A stretch of 64,000 nucleotides of DNA, from contig CM041465.1 in the NCBI GenBank assembly GCA_023213395.1, positions 195,803,741 through 195,867,740 of the forward strand, read 5' to 3'. Both the position numbers and the translations under genes were made by a program. The notes beneath the pieces were generated by a model. It was given only the letters and a program-made list of their open reading frames with translations. It did not search any database and was not told where the DNA came from. This document shows positions 21,601 through 34,400 of this stretch, in pieces. How positions within the stretch are numbered: position 1 is the first letter of the stretch; each line of letters starts with the position of its first letter. Origin of the DNA: Cycas panzhihuaensis. Taxonomy: Eukaryota; Cycadophyta.

Positions 21601-23135
21601 TTGCCTTTAAATTCTATGAATATCTCAAAGGCTTAAGGCTTATCCATAATGAAGAACACCCAAATCTTTGTTGAGAAATCATCAATGAAGATTAAGAAAT
21701 ACTTAGCACCTCCATGCAATGTTGTTAACATTGAGCCATATAAATCAATATGCACCAAGGCTAACTTCTCCCTTCCTCTCCAAGCTTTACATTTCTCAAA
21801 TTTCTTCCTGTGATGTCTATCCATTATGCATGCTTCATGCAAGCATTTATCAACTATGATTTTAGAAAAACTATGCACCATGTTTAGCCTAACACCAACT
21901 TGAAACGAGAATAGTTCAAATGCCCCATTCTATTATGCCATAAATTGTCTTTCTAAGTTACTTCGACAACAAATGCTTTCTAATATTTAGATTTCACCTT
22001 TAACTTGAAATGGTTTTCATCTTCGACAACAATTGTTGCACCCATTTTATTTCTATATTTGATTATTTATTGCCCATTTCCTAAATGAACTCATTTTTTT
22101 GCTCAATCTAGCTTATAAAGATCAAGCTTTCCTTTAATTCAAATACATATAGCACATCATTCATATAGTTATCACCATTTATTGAGACTTCATCAAGTCC
22201 TCTAATTGATAGTGCAAAGTTGTCTCCAAGTGTGGCAGATTTTCCTAATGAATCATTCATGTTCCAGATCCACTCTTGCTTGCTTGTCATCTTTCGAGTA
22301 GCTCCCAAGTCCATGTACCAAGATTCTTCAACATTATGTTGTGACTGGTAAGCAACAACATAGAGCTTTTTGCCTATTTAGTAAAATGTCCTAATTGCCT
22401 CTTTATTTTATTGATCATACTACATTTTTCTAGTCCCTTTTTAAGGGGCAAGGCTTACCACAATAGTAACATACTTTTGATTTGTTTTTTCCTCTAAAGA
22501 ACTCAGGGTCCTCCTTTCGAACATTTTGTTCCTCCATCTTCTTTGGAGTGAAAATATTCTTCATCCCTTTGGACTTTGCAACATATGCCTTGAATGATTC
22601 ACCATCAGCATTATCCTTCAACAATTGTTCATGCTATAACAAGAAGCCTTCAAGTCCATCAAATGTCATAGTTCCAAGCTTTCTAGCTATGGTTTGTTGG
22701 TGACAAAGCTTTCATAAGAGCTAGGCAAAGTCAAGTATACAAGCAAACAATTCCATGTTAGTGACTATCTAACCAATAGTGCCAAGTAGGTTTTTAATTC
22801 CCCTTTTGTTAGAAGTGGTCTATCATGCCATTTGCTAGCTTCAAACTATACAATTGATTTCTAAGCATTAATGCCCTTGCATTATTTCTATTTTCATAAA
22901 GGGACGTTATTGTGTCCCACAAACTAATAATCGCAAATACAACCTTGCTCTTAATATCAAAATCAGCATGTGAACCGGTGTTAATATCATGCCTAATAAT
23001 TGTACCATCAACAAAACCCCATAAAATTATTGAGCATCAATAAGTCGTTCATTTTTTGCTTTCATATCCCGTAGTTTTCTACATCTATTAATTTTTCTAG
23101 GAGGGCAATTAGAGCATTAGTAGTCATTTTGTAGA
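21601..23135 (-). pseudogene. Copia-3: gag, protease and start of integrase
   Basis: Minus strand, 5' to 3': gag from about 23135 (MTTNALIALLEKL), helical gag body with many stops, CCHC remnant CYYCGKP..CPLKRD near 22480-22430, protease LGATRKMTSKQEWI (22310-22270, Asp-Ser-Gly lost), then GAG-pre-integrase and the first part of the integrase core (HIDLYGSMLT and IFIDDFSTKIWVFF, 21770-21640). The remaining integrase, RT and RNase H are missing because the element is cut at about 21600. A primer site and LTR follow on its 5' side. Confidence 0.85.
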
Positions 23136-23691
23136 GAATGACTCAAAAAGTGGTAAAAGAGTAGGCATGAATACACCACAAGAGCTTAAATCAGCCCAAC
23201 ACATAAAAGTGCTCCCTTTTTTACGTTTTTCGAGACACAATAGGACAAAAGACGATTAAAAAATGCCCACAAGCATGAGTTTACAATTGAACTCAAAGTT
23301 TGTAAGGTTTTCTCACAAAACATTGACAAAAAATAACTTGAAAAATAAGTCCAACCCCTTCTTATAATTAAAAACAAGGTCACGCGTAACACTGATATGC
23401 CTTTGGGCTAGAAATTAAAAGGAGCATATTTTAAATATTCTCAAACTCAACTAAATTAAAACAAGCTTTACGGAAAAGAAAAGGATAATTTTTAGAAAAA
23501 AATTGAAATTGCATCTACAATTTTTTTTTTCATTTTGTTGTTGCCAATTTTCTAACCACAAACAATCCTCTACCCTAGATCGACCTTGCAAGAGATTCCT
23601 CATGTATCTAGATTAACTATATTCCAATTTGTATTCCAAGAAAGCCTACAACAAAACAAAGAGCTACCCTAGACCCAACTTGAACTCTTAA

Positions 23692-23922
23692 GCTCCAATA
23701 CTAAATGTGAATAAAAGAGTTAAGAACATAATGCAAACAAAGAGGAGAAACACAAGTATGTGTGGTAGAATTAGTCTACCAGGCAAAGAATAATTGGTAT
23801 TCAATGAATAGGAGTACAACATGTAGGTGTATATACAAATTTATGCTTGTGCATGCTAGATGCTTGTCATCCATGAAAGAAGGTGCCCAACTAATCCACA
23901 TGAAAAATTAGAACTGGCAACA
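23692..23922 (-). mobile_element. Copia-3 5' LTR with primer site
   Basis: TAGTATTGGAGC (minus, 23703-23692) resembles the tRNA-Met primer site. It lies two bases after an LTR end ..TTCACA (23706). Reading outward, a TATATACA box near 23835 and a start TGTTGCCAG at 23922 give a 217-bp LTR. The outer end is the least certain point. Confidence 0.55.
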
Positions 23923-25594
23923 TTAAGTGTTGACCCTGAAGTACAATAACTGCTGTAAGTACACAATGTAAATATTAATTACATCTCATAATAGCTACAG
24001 TTGGATAGAAACAACCTTTGATTCCTAATGAAGAGTAGCACTGCAACAAACATTGCCCACCAAAACAGATTACTGAACAATTCTATACATGTGCTTTGCA
24101 TAGACTGCAAACTAGTAGAGTAGTAGCAAAAACTTTTGGCCATGAGTACTAGAATAGTCAATTCTCAACCCCAAGAAAGACAAGGTCCTAGGACTTCACA
24201 ACAAGGAGTCATGGCCAACTTCTCAGCATGCCCAACCTCATGTAATGTGTTCATCCACCATGGAACTATAGATTTTAGAATTATTAATATCATGAAAAGT
24301 ACCACTAAGACTTAGCAACCACAACAATGTGCACGTAATTGTCATTGTTCACTTGGTATATAGATGCATAATTTTAGATGGATGATTAGACAGATTTACT
24401 TTTCTTGTATACTTTGAGGTAAACATAAATTGGAGATGCTTGATGCACTCCTCCTTGCTATAATGTAAACTCATCATTTCTGTTAGAGTTGTTGATCATC
24501 TTCGGTCATTTGAAGACATTAGTATAATTTCTATTTCTATTTATGGTGCCTTTTCTTTTAACTCATATATTGTTGTTGTATTGATTTTGTCGTTGCAACA
24601 TATACTACTGTTTTCTAGCCTTAATTGTAGTTTACTCCATAAACATTCTCATATATAGTCTTATGCAAATGGTAAGAGAAAACAATACTTTTCATATACA
24701 TAATGTCGGATGAAATATTATGAACTAGTAGCATTAGAGGGTTGAAGGAATAGGGGGTTGGAGGACTGAGGTGTAGTACTTTTTTCAAGGGAGGTGGGAG
24801 TGGGGGCTTTTCAAAGTGCAATCCCATTTACACACTTTTACTCTCTTTATTGTTTGCTTTGAATGAGACTTTATTTTGAGTAAAGCACTTGTGTTCTGCT
24901 TTTATACTTTAGGTGTCATTTTATGGTTTTCTTATTATTTTTAAAAATTTTCGGTGGCTTTGTGTGCAAATCTCGATGTGGGTTAGCCTAAGCTTTATTG
25001 TGGGGTTTGACTAGGGTTTGTCCGAACACAATCAAGGTTCACCAACTTTGACTAAGTTGAACCTTATGCCTAACCAAGGAGAACCTGAACCCAAATCCAA
25101 GAACCAGGTTCAGGTTTAAATAAGGTTGAAGAACCTGTCTACAAAGGCTTGCAAACCCAACAACCATAAGGAAACGTTTATCTTTTGCCTTGATTATGCA
25201 AATAGAAAACTTCTAAATTTAAGTATTAAATGCAATTCACCTATATGTCCAAGAACAGAATAAAAGCAGGTAGAAAAAAGGGAAAAAAGGAAAGAAATAC
25301 ACTAATGTCTACAAATGACCAAAAGCAATCAACAGGATTGTAAAGAAACTGCTTGAGTACAAATACCAAATAAGGGTGCCTCAAAGCATCCCAAAACTAA
25401 ACCTAACAAAATACTAACTAAATAGAGCAACAAATTACTTTCAATAACCTAATATGTGTAAAAGAAATCCTAGGAATCTAAAACAAGATAACTCTGCATC
25501 CACAATCATTATCTAAGGCCCCTGTTATCCTCTTCTCCCTCATTAACAACTACAAAGTCCACTTATCACCTGACTTAAGAACTAATCAACTAGA
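23923..25594. other. Intron sequence, nothing recognised
   Basis: Non-repetitive AT-rich sequence. Short open frames have no family resemblance. Searched by eye for further CBL exons and none found. Confidence 0.5.
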
Positions 25595-25955
25595 TGTTGG
25601 AATAATGTACATTCCCATTACATGTCCATTTAAGTTCATTTCATTTCATTAGAATAATTGCTCATATAGAATATTCTTGATGAGAATATTCTAGTGAGAG
25701 AAGATTCTTAGTCAAAGATGCTCAACTATTAATGAGGTGGTTTGAGCACACCAAAAATCATGGGAGTTGTTGAACCACCTCCTATGTTTAGACTTAGTGT
25801 AAAGTTATAAATATATATTTGTACCTTGCATATTTTCTTAATGAGATTTGGAGAGTTTTGAGTCATTTGTCGTATTGTCATCTCTTGCGTATTTCTCATG
25901 TGCTTTATAACATGTCTCCTACTCCTATCCACTCATTCCTACATGGTATCAGAGC
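25595..25955 (+). repeat. 5' LTR and primer site of the 4.0-kb element
   Basis: TGTTGGAATAATG to CATTCCTACA, 349 bp, then TGGTATCAGAGC at 25944-25955. Compared with the 3' LTR it lacks 16 bases between two copies of TCAAAG near 25717, a typical slippage deletion. Confidence 0.93.
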
Positions 25956-26211
25956 ACTTAGGTTCTTAACACTTGTGTGATGCCATAGCCTAGATTTCTA
26001 ACAGCTCTATGCTGAAATCTAGTGACCATTTCTGCTATGTATGTGTGTTAGGTCTATCTATAGTCCTTGGTAAGGAGCTATACATGCACTGATTTCAAGT
26101 TACAACTATGAGTATGCCGAGTTTGTCTTTATACAAAGTGCATTCTCTTTTAACAATGTTTGTGTAAAATTAATGAAAGGGAATTATAGAGGTAGCTACC
26201 TCATCACATGA

Positions 26212-26767
26212 TTGTTTAGCTACCCTGCATCCTTTGTGCCTCCAGACAACTGCCGCTACTCTGTTGACTTTGAATGCCACATCATGGGTGTTGCCATTGT
26301 TGTATCAGTCGTTGCCATTCGAAACTCATCTGATGGAACGCCGTCACTGTCCGGTTGCCATCGCCACTTTGCATTTCGTCTGTTTAGTTGCCTCTGCAAC
26401 TTGGGATGGCGTTGCCCTTTGCTATTGAAATGCCAGTCTCTGTTCTCACCGACCGCACAGAAGAAGACGAACTAGAGCGGAACCGCCACTAATGTCACCA
26501 TCCGCTGACCTGCATCGTCCGAGCCGCCACATTCTCTGTACAGCAACCGAGATGGGACGAGCCGTCGACAGACTAGCCGCCATTGACGGGAGCCAGAAAA
26601 CCGAGCCGCCACCTAGCAGACGGGAGCCGCCAATCGGCTCTATTGATTCAATCGCTTTGTTAAATCGCCGCCGAGCCACACCGCCTCTCGGTAGCCACTG
26701 TAACGCCGTCACAAGAAAGCGAAATAAGCCACCGCCGATCGAGACACCCCCGTCATCGGAAAAATAG
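26212..26767 (+). other. GC-rich block inside the element
   Basis: GC content rises sharply, with repeated GAGCCGCC words. Open frames exist on both strands (88-91 residues) but look like by-products of low stop-codon frequency. The same type of GC-rich, GAGCCGCC-bearing block occurs at 63590-63730 in the second copy, so it belongs to the family. Confidence 0.6.
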
Positions 26768-26879
26768 GAATTAGAAATCTAATTCTACAGTTTATGAACT
26801 TTGTATTATAAACGTTAGAATTATTTTAAGAATATTATAATCTTTATAAAGTTTTTATAGAGTTTGTTAAAGAGACTTA

Positions 26880-27790
26880 TTTATCTTTGAAGAATATTCA
26901 ATTGGACCTTACACTCTAAAAGCACTTAGTATAATATGTTGTCCTTAATAAAGTGTTTTATTATGGTAGTATTTTGGCGGACATAAAATGGTACTATTAA
27001 GTTCCATTTTAAAAGATACTTTAAGAGGGTCCTCAAAATGTACATTGTCCTCTTTTAAAAGTACCTTTTTTGGCTTCATAAAATAGATACCTTAAGAGGA
27101 TTTTAAATACACTTTATCCTCTTCTTTAAAGGTACATTATTGGTGGCATATAAAAGGATCTTAATATAATTTATCCTCTTTAAAGGAGATGTTATTGGTG
27201 GCATAATGATGTTTTGAGAGGATTTTTTCATGTGGCTCATCCTCTTTTGTAAAGCATCTTGTGGCGAACATGTAAAGTACCTTAAGAGGAATTTTTAATA
27301 CATTTTATCCTCTTCATTAAGGTACATTTTTTGGTGGCATAAAAGCACCTTTATTGGCTTCATAGAAAAGTACCTCAAGAAGACATTAAACTTTTTACCT
27401 TGTTATTTTGTCTCCTTTCAAAGGGGATTTTTATCTCTTAATCCTCTTTTTCAAGGTACATTTTTTGGTGGTGTAAAAGGGTATAAAACCTTATGAAGAC
27501 TATAAGCTTTCAAGCTTTATTTTATCTTCCTTTTAAAGGTATTTATTGGCTTCAATGAAAGAGTACTTCATGTGTATTTTCTCATGTACTTTAATCCTCT
27601 TTAGAGTATATACTTTGACTCTATTTTAAGAGGATTCTTCAATGTACTTTTGATAGAATTTTGTAAGGGGAGTTTTTAATGTACTTAGTCCTCTTTTTAG
27701 AGCACTTTAAAAGGATCTTTTAATGTACTTCATCTTCTTTATTGATGTATTTAAAACGTATTTTAAACCTATTATTAGTACTCTTTTAAG
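26880..27790 (+). repeat. Array of degenerate repeats
   Basis: Words such as GGTACATTTTTTGGTGGCAT, AAGAGGA(T/C) and ATCCTCTTT recur about every 60-100 bases over 900 bases. Typical order is: AAAGGTAC..TTGGTGGCATAAAA..TTAAGAGGATTTT..TTTATCCTCTT. AAGAGGA and TCCTCTT are inverted, so each unit could fold. Confidence 0.75.
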
Positions 27791-28651
27791 TGTAATTCAC
27801 CTTGCGGCCACTGAGTGATGTGGCACTCATACTTGCGGTGATTTAAAACACTATTTCTTCTTAATTTCTTAATTACAAACTTCATAAAATGTTTGTGAAT
27901 TACTAGCTAAAATTTACTAGATTCACTAAGGCAAAATGTAAGTTCTATGTAATGTAACACTTTCCAGTCTTACAAAGACCTATGGGAGTTGTTGAAGGAG
28001 AAGACAGGAAGCCTAATCATATCCAATTAAAGGCAACATGGTGCAGCACAATATACTACAACATGGTGTTATATGGCATGACACGACATGGCTTGGTAGA
28101 ACTGGAACTTGGAATACTAGCATTCATCAATTTGCTAGTGGTTGATGAGAAGATTGTTCATCTTATTTGCTTGCATATGATGCAGAATGACTCTTAATGA
28201 TTTATTAGAGTCTTAAAACTTGCTTACTCTTGAAAAATGTCTAGTCTCTTCATGTGCAGAAATTGAAAGAGACGAGTGACTTATGTTGTTGAATTGTAGA
28301 GTATAAAACTCTTATCAACCTGCATGATACTTATCACACCTTTGTCTACCGCTAACTCTTTCATTTGTGTGTTGGGTAGCTTATTGCTGAAGCTTATTGT
28401 GTTATGGTGATGATAATAGCAGTGTTGTGGTGTTAATAAAAACACCTAACAATTCTATGAAGCAACAGTGTCTTGGAAAATGACAATAGTGCATAAAATC
28501 AAGCACGCTATTATATGCCAAGATTATGACATTTGGAGAAGCAGGACAATGAGCGTGATTTTCACGCATTAATGATCACAACTAGCATGAACTGCATGAG
28601 GATGATGAACTCCTCTTTGGGAGCTTTGTAAAGGAAACTGCAAAGACAAAT

Positions 28652-28938
28652 CAATGATAGGATGTGGATGACACTTAGTTCTGGTTGATCATAATCAACG
28701 ACAGGATGTGCATTGACCACTTAGTTCTGGTTGAGTCAATTCAACGACAGGATGTAGATGACACTTAGTTCTGGTTAATCCAAATCAACGACAGGATGTG
28801 GATGACACTTAGTTCTGGTTGATCCAAATCAACGACAGGATGTGCATAGACCACTTGGTTCTGGTTGATCTCTTGTAGCAGTTAAAGGCCAAATCAATGA
28901 CAGATTGTGCATTGGCACCTAATTCTGGTTGATCTCAT
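28652..28938 (+). repeat. Six tandem ~45-bp units
   Basis: Each unit begins CAA(C/T)GACAGGATGTG and ends CTTAGTTCTGGTTGATC with a short variable part. Six units run head to tail; the fifth carries about 20 extra bases. They differ from each other by several bases, so the array is old. Confidence 0.9.
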
Positions 28939-28941
28939 GAT

Positions 28942-29184
28942 GTGGATAGCTTATTCCACCAAGATGGTATGCAAAGCAGCAGTCACAGCATTCAAAAAGC
29001 CATTTTGGGCTTAATTGACTTCTTCAGTTGTTCTACTACAACAAAATGCCTTCCAACTATCGAAGGATTGAGATTCCATGACAGAGTCAAGCTTGTGGAA
29101 GATCACCATCATTCTATTCGACAACATATGGAGTATGGCCTGGTTGAATTGATGTATTGTCCTTCAAATTGTATTCTCACTTAG
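28942..29184 (+). pseudogene. Copia RNase H C-terminal remnant
   Basis: The 80-residue frame contains RVKLVEDHHHSIRQHMEYG followed by LVELMYCPSN. This matches the pattern KHIEVHHHFIRE..G.(V/I)(E/D)L.YCP near the end of Copia polyproteins. It sits immediately upstream of the polypurine tract, where that segment belongs. The usual continuation (DIFTK..) is missing. It is the only protein-coding trace that identifies the ancestry of the element. Confidence 0.65.
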
Positions 29185-29246
29185 ACTTCAAGTTGTGAGA
29201 AATTTTGAAAGACATAGGACACTAATGTTTATGTAAGGAAATGAAC

Positions 29247-29628
29247 TTAACATTATGGGAGGGTGTTGGAATAATGTACATTCCCATTACATGTCCATTT
29301 AAGTTCATTTCATTTCATTAGAATAATTGCTCACATAAAATATTCTTGATGAGAATATTCTAGTGAGAGAAGATTCTTAGTCAAAGGTTCTAGAAGTCAA
29401 AGATGCTCAACTATTAATGAGGTGGTTTGAGCACACCAAAAATCATGGGAGTTGTTGAACCACCTCCTATGTTTAGACTTAGTGTAAAGTTATAAATATG
29501 TATTTGTACCTTGCATATTTTCTTAATGAGATTTGAAGAGTTGTGAGTCATTTGTCGTATTGTCATCTCTTGTGTATTTCACATGTGCTTTATGACATGT
29601 CTCCTACTCCTATCCACTCATTCCTACA
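29247..29628 (+). repeat. Polypurine tract and 3' LTR of the 4.0-kb element
   Basis: TTAACATTATGGGAGGG (29247-29263), then TGTTGGAATAATG to CATTCCTACA (29264-29628, 365 bp). Confidence 0.93.
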
Positions 29629-29836
29629 TTAGAATAGTTTAGGCCATAAATTTCCTACATTTATATCTCAAAGGAAGAAAGCAAAGTATGACACTGAATT
29701 TTTTAACACAATTGGATTCACAAAATATAAAATTTGTTTATTAGCCAAAGTAAAGTAAACAACCAATACTTCGAAATAAACAACAAATTCAAAGTAAACA
29801 TTACTACAAAAGAAAAATATGAGTGTAAATACTTAC

Positions 29837-29945
29837 AATCTATTTTGTCATCTATAGGAGCATTTGGGTGAAACACAGAGAGTGCGCATGCAAACTCCTC
29901 GAATCCTAATAAGCCATTGCGCTTCGTATCAAACAAATCAAAGAC
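29837..29945 (-). CDS. CBL: CBL calcium sensor, 109-bp exon (EF-hand 2)
   Basis: On the minus strand the exon follows TTTTCGTAG and is followed by GTAAGT, a strong donor. It starts in phase 0 and encodes 36 residues plus one base, from [18 protein letters not shown] to NAPIDDKID. The EF-hand loop starts at the Asp of FDTKRNG and ends at Glu of FEE, as in CBL proteins, where EF-hands bind Ca2+ and shape the pocket for the CIPK NAF motif. [13 protein letters not shown] is characteristic of the CBL2/CBL3 group, which acts at the vacuolar membrane. Compared with what I recall of that group, His to Arg, Ile to Leu and Arg to Cys changes are visible. The frame is clean. Confidence 0.96.
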
Positions 29946-31430
29946 CTACGAAAACAACTTTTTCCAATATCAGTATTTAGTGACATGTTAAGTCTGACCA
30001 CATCGTTATAATAAGCAATCATAAAACCCCAAATCCATGAGAAGCATGGTAATATAAAGAGATTATTTTTGTAGAAATCTTGATATATCTACAAAATTAC
30101 GAGGAATCGTAGTTTGTAGACCCCCACAATGTAACATTGAATTCCTAATCCATGAGCTTGTCCACTCTTCCAAGGCCCTTAAAGATGTGTTTGAATCAGG
30201 AATATCTCTTCAAAACATGAAATCAATGTGCACAATCACTTACCATTCAAAACTGCCATACCATTCTCAACCAATATTGTTTAACTATAAAAAAACAACT
30301 ATGTTTAAAGCAACAAATAAAATGTCTTCCTAGAATGAATAGAAGCAAGCCTAGCAAATATGAATAGAGAATGACTAGAGACTATAGTAATAACTAGTAA
30401 ACAATTGTCCGTCAAAGAAAATTTGGAAAACAAGTATAACCTTATAAGATGACAAGTGTAAATGGAAATTAAGCAAGTATACTGAAACGTTGAGTGCCTT
30501 CTACCCAAAGGGCAAATAGTATTCTTAATTGTTCTATGTTGTCCATTATCATACGCACATAATAAAACAACAAGCATAGCTCTTAACTAGACCATTGTTT
30601 CCCTAAATCCAATCCAATCATGAAATACCATATATATCCTCATCAAAACTCTTGATGGTTAACACACCACACCACAATTGTAGTATGTCATCTATTTCCA
30701 AAACAACAGAGTAAATTCACCATTTTAGTGCAACCATTTGGGGAGACATTCCAACAAGCTCAAACTCTGACACCATTACCAAGGAGAAAAAATTTATCAA
30801 AGCTTGTTAAAACCATAGTATAATGATACCGTATGCTCATGGGTAATACAAGCATTCATTGATGGTGAAGCTAGTGTAACATTATCGAAAAGAAATATCA
30901 TTACTTCAAAAGAGATTCAATGTACTGAATTTCTATATAACTTAATCATAACTTACAATTCTAAGATCTCATGCCTGAAAATGACTAAACAAATATTTAT
31001 TTTAAAATGAATCCAAATATTCTCAACCTATTACTCTTATAGAAGAAGAATATCTAAAAGATACATATGATGGAATGCAAATGCACTGAATATCTATGTT
31101 TGAAATCTATTTCTACTGAACATAGTACAAGCTTCAAAAATATACATAGAGAGTAGAATTATTGTCCCTTTTTCTATATATGGCATACAACGATAAGATC
31201 ATCAAGCATTACACATTGGCCCAAAACCATAAAAATTATTAATCCCAAATCCATCTAATAGATAGTTGTTGCTTCCCAAATTCAATAGCTAGTTTGTAAC
31301 ATTTAGACACTTTTCAATGTACCAAGCATCATAGCATCATCACATGCATCATATACAAAAGGAACCACTATTCTACCTATCAATGTAAACACAAATTTAT
31401 AACATTCTAGAAATTCTCCACATCAACATG
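29946..31430. other. CBL intron, nothing recognised
   Basis: AT-rich sequence upstream of the 109-bp exon on the gene's strand. No coding or repeat structure was recognised before the Gypsy-3 gag remnant. Confidence 0.5.
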
Positions 31431-31439
31431 CCTCGAACA

Positions 31440-34400
31440 AAAGAATCAAAGGGATTTTGGACAAGGAAATGGCCTCAGAGGGACAAATTTTTTTTAAGAA
31501 AAATTTGACCCTGAAAAATCAAGGGATATTCTCAACTGGATACTTCAAATGGAAATCTACTTCCACGCATATAACCTACCTAACCAAGAATAAGTCCTAA
31601 TGGCTTCTCTCAATTTATGCGGCAAGGTACTTCAATGGTTCCATTGGTGGAAGAGCACTTGCAACGAGACAACAAGCAACGATTGGCATTTCCGAAAAAT
31701 AGGTCTCATAGAGCAATATGAAGACACTTGGAACACAGATTACTTCTCTCAGCTCACCCGATTACAACAGATAGGCTCAGTTCAAGCCTACACTGAACAA
31801 TTCCTAGCCTTACAAAGCTTAGTCACACAGAACACACCAGATGAACTCATTACCAAAACTACATTGGAGGGCTTAGGGGTAATATTAGATATCGCATAAA
31901 AACAATGCAGGCAAGTAATGTGAGAGAAGTTATTCGACTTGCCAAAAATAATGAAGTTGAATGTAGAGAAGGTAGACACAATTTTGCCTGCCGCAATGAG
32001 CCACCTAGGCAACCAAGCCAACAATTCCAACCATTGGGCACAGTTAGGAACAAAAGCAGGGGCAGCTACATTAGAGAAAAAAGAAGAGTGCATAACCTAA
32101 GCCGACCATATTAAGAATGGGACATGTTTCCATTGCGGAGGAAATAGGAATCCTAGTCATATATGCCCTACTAAAAAGATGTTTATGATAAATGACGACA
32201 AGGATAATATACCAAATAAGCACGAAGAGGAAGAACCCAATGAGGAAGCTATAGCCAAAGAAAACGAAGTTGAAATCAACGATTTATTAAATATTGATTT
32301 AGGCAACATATAAATCTCTTTACAAGCCATCACTAGCAAGACCCACACTCCTCAAATGCTACGATTCATAGGCTTGATTAAAAATGCAAAAATTCTAGTC
32401 TTGGTAGATAGTGAGAGTACCCATAACTTCATAAAACCAACAGTAGACAAGTTAAGACTCCAGATCCAATCGCCCATTGGAGGTGTCGACATCATTTTGG
32501 GAATTCAGTAGCTACAAAATCTGTGAAACATAGTCACCAATTACAGAGCATATTTTATGTGTTTTCATCAGAAGGATCAAAAATACAAATTACAAGCCCC
32601 TGATCCTATGCCAACCCATCTAGTAACCTCTCAACAAATGGAGAAGTTATTGTGAAAGAACCCCGCATCTTTTATGCTCTCTTATTATAAACTAACCATA
32701 AGGGAGGTTCCTACGGAAGTACAAGCCATCATCAATCAATGCCGTCAGATATTTGACGATCCTCCCCAAGGATTACCCCCAAGTCGATGTTGTGAATTCT
32801 ATCGAGCTAATTCTAAAAACTTTCTGACCGAACATTTGACCTTACTGCCATCCCTTTTATTTTAAAAGGGAAATCAAATGAATTACACAAGAGCTACTAC
32901 AACAGGGATCTATCACTCCAAGTACCAGCTCATTTGTGTCACCTGTTATATTCATTTGGATCAAAGATGGATCTTACAGAATGTGCGTAGATTATCGAGC
33001 TCTCAATAAATTGACCATCAAAAATAGGTATCCAATTCTGCAAATAAATGACTTATTAGATCAATTACATGGAGTTTGATAGCTTTCAAAGACTGATTTA
33101 CAATTCAAATATTATCAAATTCGAATAAAAGCTACCTTTTGGACCCACGAAGGATTGTTTGAGTTCTGAGTTATCCTATTTGGATTAACAAATGCCCCAA
33201 CGACATTCCAAAGCACCATGAACTAGGTACTCAAACCATATTTATGGAAATTTATATTGGTTTTTTTTTATGATATTTTGATCTACAGCAGGCCTTGGCA
33301 AGAACACTTAGATCATATCCAAACAATTTTACAACTACTACAAGACCAACAATTTTTCGCCAATCAAAACAAATGCACATTTGGACAGATAGAATTGGAG
33401 CATTTGGGTCATATCATTACACAAGGAGTAAAAAACGACCCAAAGAAAATTCAAGCAATCATAGACTGGCCAACTCCAAAAAACGTAATAGGGGTACGAG
33501 GATTCCTAGGAGCAATAAGATGTCTTTGTCGATTCATCAAAGGGTACACATATATTGTAGCACCACTAAAAAACTTAACTAAGAAGGATGCCTTCATACG
33601 CAATCCAAATGCCGAGTCAACATTCCAAAGATTAAAATCTGCTATGACCATTACACCAATGTTGGCAACTCTAGACTTCTCTCATCCAATCATGATCAAG
33701 TGTGATGCATCCAAAATAGAGTAGGAGTAGTACTCTTACAGGAAGATAGACCGTTGGCGTTTGAAAACAGGAAACTTAACATGTGAGAATGACTCAAACC
33801 TATAATATGATAAGGTGATGCTAGCCATCATGCATGCCATACATCAATGGCGTCAATATCTCCTTGGAAACAAGCTCATACTGAAAACAAATCACACTGA
33901 AATGCTTCTTCAACCAAAAATTGCTTTTTGACGAACAACAAAAGTGGGTGAGCAAACCTCAGACGTTCGATTTTACTATCCTCTACAAAAAGGGCAAAGA
34001 GAATGTTGTCACAGATGCTTTATCCAAAATTCCAGCAGAAGATACTGGAAGCAACTCACCCACCCTGCAAAGCATCACAATAGCAACATTAAAAGGGACT
34101 GAGGAATTAATCTGAGGTTATGTCAATGACCCTCACTCTCAGGACGCATTACAGGAAACCAAAAGGGTCAATAATAGCAAATATAGTATGCAAGGGAGGT
34201 TAATTATGAGAAAAGGAAAAATATTTGTGCCATCAGTTTTCGATATCAAAACGAAAATTCTAGAGGAAGCACATTGTTTCACAATTGGGGAGCACACGGG
34301 AATCAACAAAACTTATCAACAAATTAGGGACACCTTTTTCTAGAAGGGATAAAAAATAGATATACATAAGTTCGTTTCTGAATACGATACTTGCCAGAGA

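Larger units (their letters stand above)
25595..29628 (+). mobile_element. Complete non-autonomous LTR retrotransposon, 4.0 kb
   Basis: Two LTRs (25595-25943 and 29264-29628) share near-identical sequence. A perfect TGGTATCAGAGC primer site follows the first and a TTAACATTATGGGAGGG tract precedes the second. Flanks CTAGA (left) and TTAGA (right) are a near-perfect target duplication. The interior has no gag, protease, integrase or RT. It holds a GC-rich block, two kinds of internal repeats and a short RNase H-like tail just before the tract, which points to Copia ancestry. Mobilisation would need proteins from another element. A second copy starts at 56827. Confidence 0.9.

Noticed and set aside
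25944-25955. TGGTATCAGAGC sites as parts of tRNA genes
   Set aside because: Each lies directly after an LTR end and no tRNA cloverleaf sequence surrounds it; these are primer binding sites.
26446-26767. 88-91-residue frames on both strands of the GC-rich block
   Set aside because: Low stop frequency in GC-rich sequence explains them; no recognisable domain.
28652-28938. Tandem array resembling a CRISPR array
   Set aside because: Units are imperfect and contiguous without unique spacers, and they lie inside a plant LTR element.
29837-29945. CBL exon as part of a processed pseudogene or captured by a transposon
   Set aside because: Two further exons lie on the same strand in order and phase, each with its own splice sites, and outside element boundaries.
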